DNA of 59,006 nt from Thauera sp. UBA6194 (GTDB taxonomy: Bacteria; Pseudomonadota; Gammaproteobacteria; Burkholderiales; Rhodocyclaceae), in NCBI GenBank assembly GCA_002422685.1, contig DITC01000007.1, positions 5,851 through 64,856 on the forward strand, in the 5' to 3' direction. The translations under genes were made by a program, and so were the position numbers. Under the pieces are notes generated by a model. The model was not told the origin of the DNA. It searched no databases and saw only the letters and a list, made by a program, of their open reading frames with translations. Shown in pieces: positions 18,807 to 25,597 of the stretch; position 1 is the stretch's first letter, and every line of letters starts with the position of its first letter.

Positions 18807-19904
18807 TCAGGCGGCAGCCTTGTCGGTGGAACCGGCCGCGAGACGATCGAGCGGCAGCAAGGTGGTGATGAGGACAAAGAGGAAGACCCACAGCCCGGCG
18901 GTGCCGACGATGCCCATCAGGCCTTCGGGGCCGAGCGGCAGCGCGTAGGTGTAGTAGCCGGCGCCGGTCTTGGGCACTTCCTGGCCACCGATGAAGATCG
19001 ACCAGCGCATCATCCACGCCGAGTGCAGCGCAAGCAGGCCGATGACGAGGCCGGAGCCCGGCGCCTTCCACGCCAGCACCAGGGTCAGCACGGTGGCCGC
19101 CACCGCCCACGCCGCGGAGACCTGCCAGTTGGCCGAGGGGCCGACTTCGGCCAGGGCCTGGGCATGGACCGGCGAGATCCCGCTCACACCGAGCGCCAGC
19201 CACAGCGCGCCCACGGCCAGCGCCACCACCTGGCTCGCGGCCAGCACGCCGGCCATGCGACGGTTCGCGGCGGCGTCACGCGGGCCGAAACGGTTGAACA
19301 GCAGCGCCAGGCCCACGGCGCCGGCAAAGGCGGTGACCGCGAACTGCAGCGGCAGCAGCGGCGTGTTCCACAGCGGACGGGCCTGCACCACCGCGACCTC
19401 GGCGCCGGTGTAGAGCGCGACCAGCACGGCGCCGAGGCCGGCGAGCAGCGCCGCGGCCTTCAACGCGCCACGGCTCTCGTGGCCGCCGTAGGCGAGCACG
19501 CCCGCCAGCCCGGCCAGCTTGCCGCCGCTCGCGGCGTGGCGCGCCAGCTCCGGGCGCAAGGCCAGCCAGGCGTACACCAGCAGCCCGCCCAGATACACCG
19601 GGATGAAGAACGCGCCCCAGGACATCCACGAGGTAGGCGTGAAGTAGGCATAGAAGTGCCAGAAGCGCCCCGGCTGGTGCAGGTCGGCGAGCAGCGCCAC
19701 CGGCGCGGCCAGGCCGCACACCAGCGCGCCGAGCAGCGCCAGGCGCGAGATGCCCGCCCAGCCCGGACGGCGGAAGACGATGCCCGGCAGCGACAGCAGG
19801 AAGGCCCCGTAGGACAGGCCGATGAGGAAGAAGTACTGCACGGCCCACGGCAGCCACGCGACTTCGCGCGCGACGTTGATGGTTTCGACGATGTTCGGGT
19901 TCAT
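18807..19904 (-). CDS. ttrC: tetrathionate reductase membrane subunit TtrC (NrfD family)
   Basis: The 365-residue integral membrane protein has eight or nine hydrophobic segments and NrfD-family features such as the N-terminal VQYFFLIGLSYGAFLLSLPG and the LHQPGRFWHFY loop. It is the quinol-oxidising anchor that passes electrons to TtrB and TtrA. GAGGAG 8 nt before ATG 19904 marks the start. It sits 22 bp after ttrB and 25 bp before ttrA in a tight operon. Confidence 0.92.
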   Translation of the reverse strand: MNPNIVETINVAREVAWLPWAVQYFFLIGLSYGAFLLSLPGIVFRRPGWAGISRLALLGALVCGLAAPVALLADLHQPGRFWHFYAYFTPTSWMSWGAFFIPVYLGGLLVYAWLALRPELARHAASGGKLAGLAGVLAYGGHESRGALKAAALLAGLGAVLVALYTGAEVAVVQARPLWNTPLLPLQFAVTAFAGAVGLALLFNRFGPRDAAANRRMAGVLAASQVVALAVGALWLALGVSGISPVHAQALAEVGPSANWQVSAAWAVAATVLTLVLAWKAPGSGLVIGLLALHSAWMMRWSIFIGGQEVPKTGAGYYTYALPLGPEGLMGIVGTAGLWVFLFVLITTLLPLDRLAAGSTDKAAA

Positions 19905-19926
19905 GCTGGATCTCCTCGCGTGCGGT

Positions 19927-20691
19927 TCAGCCGTGGGCCGTGGAATGCAGGTTGCGGGGCTTCCACAGCGTGCCCTCGCCCTCGACCTTGCCGGTGAAGC
20001 GCTCGTCCAGGCCGATGTAGAACACCCGCGGCGCGGTCTCGAGCTCGGGCTTGAGCACCTTCAACTGCGGCTGCGCTTCCTTGAGCCGGCGGGCGAGCTC
20101 GCCCTCGGCGTCGTTGATGTCGCCGAAGATGCGCGCGCCGCCGACGCAGGTCTCGACGCAGGCGGGCAGCAGGCCGGCATCCACGCGGTGGGCGCAGAAG
20201 GTGCACTTGTCGGCCTTGTTGGTCTCGTGGTTGATGAAGCGCGCGTCGTAGGGGCAGGCCTGCACGCAGTAGGCGCAGCCCACGCAGCGGTCGCCGTCGA
20301 CCGCGACGATGCCGTCCTCGCGCTTGTAGGTGGCGCCCACCGGGCACACCGGGATGCACGGCGGGTTGTCGCAGTGGTTGCACAGGCGCGGCAGCACGTA
20401 GGTGCCGGCGGGCTGGGCGCTGTCGACGAGCTTGACGCTGTAGGTCGACACCACGGTGCGGAAGCTGCCCTCGGGCACGGCGTTCTCCTGGATGCAGGAC
20501 ACGGTGCAAGCCTGGCAGCCGATGCACTTGCGCACGTCGATCAGCATCGCCCACTGCTGCTTGCCGGAGGCGGCGATCGCCGGGGTGGGCGCCATCGCCG
20601 CCGCGGCCGTGACGACCGGCACGCCGCGCAGGAAGTTGCGCCGCGACACCGATGCGGGGGTGGAAGACGGGAATTCGGAAGCCTTGTTCAT
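19927..20691 (-). CDS. ttrB: tetrathionate reductase Fe-S subunit TtrB
   Basis: The 254-residue protein starts with a Tat signal (SRRNFLRGVPVVTAAAAMAP) and carries sixteen Cys in four clusters: CIGCQACTVSC, CNHCDNPPCIPVC, CVGCAYCVQAC, and CTFC plus CVETC. These would bind four [4Fe-4S] centres that wire TtrC to TtrA. It is the first gene of the operon. GGAGT upstream supports ATG 20691. The 282-bp region to the divergent peroxiredoxin gene holds the control region. Confidence 0.93.
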   Translation of the reverse strand: MNKASEFPSSTPASVSRRNFLRGVPVVTAAAAMAPTPAIAASGKQQWAMLIDVRKCIGCQACTVSCIQENAVPEGSFRTVVSTYSVKLVDSAQPAGTYVLPRLCNHCDNPPCIPVCPVGATYKREDGIVAVDGDRCVGCAYCVQACPYDARFINHETNKADKCTFCAHRVDAGLLPACVETCVGGARIFGDINDAEGELARRLKEAQPQLKVLKPELETAPRVFYIGLDERFTGKVEGEGTLWKPRNLHSTAHG

Positions 20692-20733
20692 TGCGGTACT
20701 CCACGAGCCATTGGCGTGGGTGCCACTCTAGGC

Positions 20734-20883
20734 TTTCGATACCCGTACAAAAATTGGGGAGATGAGGCAGGGGACTAGATGGTTTTACCTATTGCCCCGC
20801 TCGCCCCGCCGCGCTCAGCCGCTGCTTGCACCCGATGCGACCCGGGGAAACGAACGGCGGTCGATAAGGCTCGGCTATCGAAA
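20734..20883. promoter_or_regulatory. inverted repeat pair in the ttrB-peroxiredoxin intergenic region
   Basis: TTTCGATACCCG (20734-20745) and CGGCTATCGAAA (20872-20883) are inverted copies of one another at 11 of 12 positions, each facing one of the divergent genes. The right copy sits in an ATAA-N7-CTAT context that loosely resembles an OxyR site. These may be sites for one shared regulator; which one is unknown. Confidence 0.35.
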
Positions 20884-20901
20884 CGATGCCATCAATCAAC
20901 T

Positions 20902-20930
20902 TCTTTAAACAATTAGAAATCACTTATATT
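20902..20930 (+). promoter_or_regulatory. possible sigma-70 promoter of the peroxiredoxin gene
   Basis: TATATT (20925-20930) makes a fair -10, inside an AT-rich stretch (20899-20930) that stands out from the GC-rich surroundings. The -35 (TCTTTA, 17 bp upstream) is poor, so an activator is likely. Confidence 0.35.
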
Positions 20931-20973
20931 CACTCCGTCGCGAGACACAACCCAACCCCAACGGAGCACGATC

Positions 20974-21618
20974 ATGGAAAACACCCAGCAAGCCAGCTTC
21001 CCCCGCCTGAACGAACCGGCCCCCGCCTTCAATGCGCGCACCACCCATGGCGAGCGCTCGCTGGAGGATTACCGCGGCAAGTGGCTGATCCTGTTCTCGC
21101 ACCCGGCCGACTTCACCCCGGTATGCACCACCGAGTTCATCGGCTTCGCCAACGCCGCACCCAAGTTCGCCGAGATGAACTGCGAGCTGCTCGGCCTCTC
21201 GATCGACAGCCTCTTCTCGCACCTGGCCTGGACGCGCAACATCAAGGAGAAGTTCGGTGTCGACATCCCGTTCCCGATCATCGAGGACATCAAGATGGAT
21301 GTCGCTCGCGCCTACGGCATGGTGCATCCGGGCGCTGCCGACACCCAGGCCGTGCGGGCGACCTTCTTCATCGATCCCAATGGCATCCTGCGCGCCATGG
21401 TCTACTACCCGATGAGCAACGGCCGCAGCATCGACGAGTTCGTGCGACTGCTGCAGGCACTGCAGACCTCGGATGCGCACGGTGTCGCAACCCCGGAGAA
21501 CTGGTGCCCGGGCAAGGACGTGATCGTCTCCCCGCCCAAGACCGCAGAAGCCGCCGACAAGCGCGCGTCCGAGGGCTACAACACGGTCGACTGGTACTTC
21601 TCGACCAAGGCGCTGTAA
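20974..21618 (+). CDS. peroxiredoxin, Prx6/AhpC-TSA family
   Basis: The 214-residue protein has the peroxidatic motif SHPADFTPVCTTE with Cys51 and the long C-terminal region of Prx6-type enzymes. A second Cys in ENWCPGKDV could be a resolving Cys. It reduces hydrogen peroxide or organic peroxides in the cytoplasm. CGGAG lies 10 nt before ATG 20974. It is divergent from ttrBCA and followed by a hairpin at 21637-21671. Oxidative control is likely but not proven by the sequence. Confidence 0.93.
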   Translation: MENTQQASFPRLNEPAPAFNARTTHGERSLEDYRGKWLILFSHPADFTPVCTTEFIGFANAAPKFAEMNCELLGLSIDSLFSHLAWTRNIKEKFGVDIPFPIIEDIKMDVARAYGMVHPGAADTQAVRATFFIDPNGILRAMVYYPMSNGRSIDEFVRLLQALQTSDAHGVATPENWCPGKDVIVSPPKTAEAADKRASEGYNTVDWYFSTKAL

Positions 21619-21636
21619 GGCGCAGCGTCCCGCAGC

Positions 21637-21671
21637 GGGGCAGGCCCGTTGCGGGCGCTTTACCCTGCCCC
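21637..21671 (+). terminator. hairpin after the peroxiredoxin gene
   Basis: GGGGCAGG (21637-21644) pairs with CCTGCCCC (21664-21671), enclosing a smaller GCCCG-TTG-CGGGC hairpin followed by GCTTTA. Either fold could end transcription. Confidence 0.4.
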
Positions 21672-21709
21672 CGCCCGCCAGAAGCGCGCGGGGGTAGAAC
21701 GAACACGAG

Positions 21710-22579
21710 ATGCCTCCGATGTCGCAAGCCACGATCACGTCCTTCTTCGACCCGGCCACGTACACGGTCACCCACGTGGTCTCCGACCCTGCGACCCGGC
21801 GTGCCGCAGTCATCGACAGCGTGCTCGACTACGACATGCGATCGGGCCGCACCGACCACCGCGCCGCCGACGAGGTGATCGCCCATGTGCGCGAGTCGGG
21901 CCTCGACGTCGACTGGCTGCTCGAAACCCACGCCCACGCCGACCACCTCTCGGCCGCGCCCTACCTGCGCGAGGCGCTGGGCGGGCGCATCGGCATCGGT
22001 GCCCACATCCGGGGCGTTCAGGGTGTGTTCAAGGAGATCTTCAACGCCAAGGACCTGAACACCCACGGCGCCGAGTTCGATCACCTGTTCCAGGACGGCG
22101 AGCGCTTCCACATCGGCGAGCTCGAGGTCCAGGTGATGCACACGCCGGGCCATACGCCAGCCTGCCTCACCTACATCGTCGGCCGCGACGCCTTCGTCGG
22201 CGACACCCTGTTCATGCCCGACTACGGCACCGCGCGCTGCGACTTCCCCGGGGGCGATGCCGCCACCATGTTCCGCTCGATCCGCAAGGTCCTGTCCCTG
22301 CCGCCGGAGACCCGCCTGCACCTGTGCCACGACTACCCGCCCGAGGGTCGCGAGCCGCAATGGGAAACGACGGTAGCCGACCAGCGCGCCAGGAACATTC
22401 ATGTCCATGACGGCGTGAGCGAGGCGGACTTCGTCGCGATGCGGACCGCGCGCGACAAGACGCTCGCCATGCCCACGCTGATCCTCCCCGCAATCCAGAT
22501 CAATGTGCGCGCCGGCAAGCTGCCACCGGCCGAAGACAACGGCGTGCGCTACCTCAAGATTCCCCTCGATCTGCTCTGA
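21710..22579 (+). CDS. metallo-beta-lactamase-fold protein, persulfide dioxygenase-like (Blh/ETHE1 group)
   Basis: The 289-residue protein has the MBL metal motif THAHADHLSA, then MHTPGHT, a bridging Asp in FVGDTLFMPDYGTARCDFPGG and CHDYPP. The TARCDFPGG and CHDYPP signatures are those of the ETHE1/Blh persulfide dioxygenases, which oxidise glutathione persulfide to sulfite, rather than lactamases. It is followed after 8 bp by a SulP transporter gene, and ttr genes lie nearby, which fits sulfur oxidation. ATG 21719 is an alternative start three codons in. No signal peptide; cytoplasmic. Confidence 0.85.
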   Translation: MPPMSQATITSFFDPATYTVTHVVSDPATRRAAVIDSVLDYDMRSGRTDHRAADEVIAHVRESGLDVDWLLETHAHADHLSAAPYLREALGGRIGIGAHIRGVQGVFKEIFNAKDLNTHGAEFDHLFQDGERFHIGELEVQVMHTPGHTPACLTYIVGRDAFVGDTLFMPDYGTARCDFPGGDAATMFRSIRKVLSLPPETRLHLCHDYPPEGREPQWETTVADQRARNIHVHDGVSEADFVAMRTARDKTLAMPTLILPAIQINVRAGKLPPAEDNGVRYLKIPLDLL

Positions 22580-22587
22580 GCGCGTCG

Positions 22588-24345
22588 ATGCCCGAGAACA
22601 CCGCGGCTCCGTCCGCCTCGCACGCGCTGCGCTGGAGCGCCTACGCCCGCAGCGCCCTTGCCGACGATCTCGTCGCTGCGCTCATCGTCACCATCCTGCT
22701 CGTCCCGCAAAGCCTGGCCTACGCCATGCTCGCCGGCCTGCCACCGGTCGTGGGCGTTATGGCGAGCCTGCTGCCCATCCTCGGCTATGCCGCCTTCGGC
22801 TCCAGCACCAGCCTGGCCGTGGGGCCGGTCGCAGTGCTGGCGATGATGACGGCGCAGGCGGTGGGCGATGTCGCCGCCGCACATGAGGTCACTGCGCATC
22901 TGGCCGCCCTGGTGCTGGCGCTGGAGATGGCCGCGGTGTTCCTGGTCGCGGCGCTGCTCCGGCTCGAAACCCTGGCGGCGCTGCTCGGCGCCCCGGTGCT
23001 GCACGGCTTCATCACCGGCGCCTCGCTGGTGATCGCCGTCGGCCAGCTGCCAGCACTCCTGGGCGTGCAGGCCGGCGGAAGCACCGTGGTCGCGCTGGGC
23101 GCATCGCTCGCCCAGTCCGCACATCCGTTTCCGCATGCCACCACCGCAGCCATCGGCCTGCTCACCCTCCTCGTCCTGTGGGGTCTGCGTCGGTTCGGGA
23201 GCAGCGTCCTGCAGACGCTGGGGCTCAAGCCCCGCAGCGCACAGCTGCTCGCGCGCACCGCGCCCATCGTGGTGGTCGGGGCCTCGATCGCCTGGGTGGC
23301 CGGATTTCCGACGCTCGCCGAGGGCGTAGCCCTGTCCGGACGCATCAGCCTCGGCGAGGGGCTGAGCTTTCCGAAACTCTGGGAGGCACCGGTCGCCGTA
23401 TGGACCGCACTGCTCGGGCCCGCCGTGCTGCTGGGCCTGGTGGCCTATGTCGAGAGTCTCGCGGTCGCCGAGGCGCTCGGTGCGCGCCGCGGCGAGAAGG
23501 TCTCGCCGCGGCGCGAGCTCTATGGTCTGGCGGCCGCCAACGCAGCCGCAAGCGTCTCGGGCGGCATGCCGGTCACGGGCGGGTTCGCACGCAGCATCGT
23601 CAACTTCGACGCCGGCGCCCGTACACGCATGGTCGGCGTATGGACGGCGCTCTTCCTCGCGCTCGCCATCGCGCTGCTGGGCGACATGCTGCAGTACCTG
23701 CCGCGCGCCGTGCTGGCCGCCACCATCGTGATCGCCGTGCTGTCGCTGGTGGATCTCTCGCCCTTCGTGCTGGCCTGGCGCTACTCACGCACCGAGTTCG
23801 CACTGATGCTGATGGTCACGCTGCTCACGCTGGCGGCCGGGGTCAAGGAAGCGCTCCTGGCCGGCGTGGTGGTGGCGATCGGGGTGCTGCTGCAACGCAC
23901 GGCACGCCCACACTGGACCGAAGTGGGCCGGCTCGCGGGCACCGAGGTATTCCGCAACGTCAATCGATTCGAGGTCGAGACGCTCCCCGAGGTGCTGTCC
24001 ATCAGGGTGGACGAGAGCCTGGTCTTCACCAACTCGCGCTGGATTTCGGACACCCTGTCCTCGGCGATGGCGCGCCGACCCCGACTGCGCCACGTCGTGT
24101 TGATGATGAGTGGCGTCAATGGCATCGACCTGACCGGACTCGAGGTGCTGATGCAGCTCGACCGCGAGTTGCGCACACGCGGCCTGCAGCTGCACTTTTC
24201 CGAACTCAAGGGCCCTGTGCGCGACCGGCTCGACCGTACGGCCGTCAGCGACTGGCTGTCCGGCCGCATCTTCATGACCCAGGCCGAGGCCTTTGCCACG
24301 CTGCAGGCGGAAGGCGTGCCCAGCCCCCCGACACGCGCCGCCTGA
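22588..24345 (+). CDS. SulP-family anion transporter with STAS domain
   Basis: The 585-residue protein has the SulP membrane part (about residues 20-430; LVPQSLAYAMLAGLPPVVGVMAS near the start, GGMPVTGGFARSIVNFDAGARTRMVG in the second half) and a C-terminal STAS domain (about 455-570; VNGIDLTGLEVLMQLDRELRTRGLQLHFSELKGPVRDRL). SulP proteins move sulfate, bicarbonate or other anions. Pairing with the persulfide dioxygenase-like gene 8 bp upstream suggests a sulfur anion such as sulfate or sulfite, an inference. The start at ATG 22588 is close to the preceding stop and translation may be coupled. Confidence 0.9.
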   Translation: MPENTAAPSASHALRWSAYARSALADDLVAALIVTILLVPQSLAYAMLAGLPPVVGVMASLLPILGYAAFGSSTSLAVGPVAVLAMMTAQAVGDVAAAHEVTAHLAALVLALEMAAVFLVAALLRLETLAALLGAPVLHGFITGASLVIAVGQLPALLGVQAGGSTVVALGASLAQSAHPFPHATTAAIGLLTLLVLWGLRRFGSSVLQTLGLKPRSAQLLARTAPIVVVGASIAWVAGFPTLAEGVALSGRISLGEGLSFPKLWEAPVAVWTALLGPAVLLGLVAYVESLAVAEALGARRGEKVSPRRELYGLAAANAAASVSGGMPVTGGFARSIVNFDAGARTRMVGVWTALFLALAIALLGDMLQYLPRAVLAATIVIAVLSLVDLSPFVLAWRYSRTEFALMLMVTLLTLAAGVKEALLAGVVVAIGVLLQRTARPHWTEVGRLAGTEVFRNVNRFEVETLPEVLSIRVDESLVFTNSRWISDTLSSAMARRPRLRHVVLMMSGVNGIDLTGLEVLMQLDRELRTRGLQLHFSELKGPVRDRLDRTAVSDWLSGRIFMTQAEAFATLQAEGVPSPPTRAA

Positions 24346-24422
24346 AGGCCCGGAGCACGGCCACCCGGCAAGCCGGCGCGGGAGGCATAATCGCTGCTCG
24401 CCCAGCCTTCCCGGACTTCTCG

Positions 24423-25433
24423 ATGTCGACCGCGCACGATCACGGACACCCGCATTCACACGACCAGCCGGAGCACCACCACGCGGCACACGACCATGGT
24501 CATGGCCACGCCGCACACCACCACCACGACCACGCCGCCAGCCGCTTCCTGCCGCTGGCGCTGGCGCTCACGCTCGGCTTCGCCGCGGTCGAGGCGATCG
24601 CGGGCTGGTGGTCGGGCTCGCTCGCGCTGCTCGGCGACGCCGGCCACATGCTCACCGACGCCATGTCGCTCGGCCTGGCCGCGATCGCCGCCCGCGTCGC
24701 GCAGCGCGCGCCGAGCAGCCGCCACTCCTACGGTCTGCGCCGGGTCGAGGCGCTGGCCGCGCTGGTCAACAGCCTGTTCATGCTCGCCGTGGTCGGCGGC
24801 CTGGTGTGGCATGCGGTCGAACGCCTGCTCAATCCGCGCGAGGTTGCAGGCGAGGCGGTGATCGCGGTCGCGCTCGGCGGGCTGGTGCTGAACATCGTCG
24901 TCGCCTGGCTGCTCACCCGCGGCGAGGGTGACCTCAACACCCGCGGCGCGTTGCTGCATGTGATGGGCGATCTGCTCGGCTCGGTGGCGGCGCTCGCCTC
25001 CGGCATCGTCATCCTGTACACCGGATGGACGCCGGTCGACCCGCTGCTGACCATGCTGATCTGCGGGCTGATCCTGTTTTCCACGCTGTCGCTGCTGCGC
25101 CAGGTGCTCAACACCTTGCTCGAGGGCGTGCCCGACGGGCTGTCGCTGCCCGAGGTCGGCCGCGCGATGGCGGCGGTGGCGCGCGTGCGCTCGGTGCACG
25201 ACCTGCACATCTGGAGCCTGGATTCGCGCCGCCCGGCGCTATCGGCGCACATCGTGCTCGACTCGGCGGCCGACTGGCCGCTGGCGCTCGCCGCGCTGCG
25301 CGAACTGCTTCACACCCGCTTCGACATCGAGCACGTCACCCTGCAGCCCGAGCTCCCGCCTGCGCAGCCGCTCGTCTTCGTGCCCCGCCAGGCCGCCGAA
25401 ACCCGCATGAGCACTGGGTTTCCAGCAAACTGA
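24423..25433 (+). CDS. cation diffusion facilitator (Zn/Co/Cd efflux, CzcD/ZitB type)
   Basis: The 336-residue protein has a His-rich cytoplasmic N-terminus (about residues 5-37, eighteen His), six membrane segments, and the two HxxxD metal sites of the CDF family (GHMLTDAMS in TM2, HVMGDLLGS in TM5). The C-terminal cytoplasmic domain contains VHDLHIWSLDSRRPALSAHI. It exports divalent metals by proton antiport. It begins 77 bp after the SulP gene; weak ribosome site. Metal specificity cannot be read from the sequence, but the His-rich tail favours zinc. Confidence 0.92.
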   Translation: MSTAHDHGHPHSHDQPEHHHAAHDHGHGHAAHHHHDHAASRFLPLALALTLGFAAVEAIAGWWSGSLALLGDAGHMLTDAMSLGLAAIAARVAQRAPSSRHSYGLRRVEALAALVNSLFMLAVVGGLVWHAVERLLNPREVAGEAVIAVALGGLVLNIVVAWLLTRGEGDLNTRGALLHVMGDLLGSVAALASGIVILYTGWTPVDPLLTMLICGLILFSTLSLLRQVLNTLLEGVPDGLSLPEVGRAMAAVARVRSVHDLHIWSLDSRRPALSAHIVLDSAADWPLALAALRELLHTRFDIEHVTLQPELPPAQPLVFVPRQAAETRMSTGFPAN

Positions 25434-25493
25434 GCGCAGTTCTCGAGCTACTACATCTAGTGCGTACAAGACTTTGAAAACACAAGCAAAAAT

Positions 25494-25514
25494 TATAAAC
25501 TATTGATTTATAAC
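25494..25514. promoter_or_regulatory. 21-bp palindrome upstream of nrdJ
   Basis: TTATAAA-CTATTGA-TTTATAA is a perfect 7-7-7 inverted repeat. It lies in an unusually AT-rich 60-bp tract just upstream of the probable nrdJ promoter. It does not fit the NrdR box consensus well. It could be a repressor or activator site. Confidence 0.45.
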
Positions 25515-25527
25515 GTTTTTATTTTTT

Positions 25528-25556
25528 TGCACATGCTCGCTTTCCGCGCTATTCTT
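25528..25556 (+). promoter_or_regulatory. possible nrdJ promoter
   Basis: TTGCAC, 17 bp, TATTCT gives a spacing-correct but weak -35/-10 pair, preceded by a T-rich tract (25517-25529) that may act as an UP element. The leader would be about 35 nt. Confidence 0.35.
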
Positions 25557-25597
25557 GCGTCCGTTTTGAGCCTCCAACCAGGACAAAGAAAAAGACC

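Noticed and set aside
15839..18868. A reading frame of about 1000 codons on the plus strand opposite ttrA
   Set aside because: It mirrors the TtrA frame, has a His/Arg/Val-rich composition with no domain, and is the usual GC-skew shadow of a well-identified gene.
25434..25597. Cobalamin riboswitch before the B12-dependent reductase
   Set aside because: Only 164 bp of AT-rich sequence is present; I see no B12-box-like segment or multi-stem fold of the needed size.
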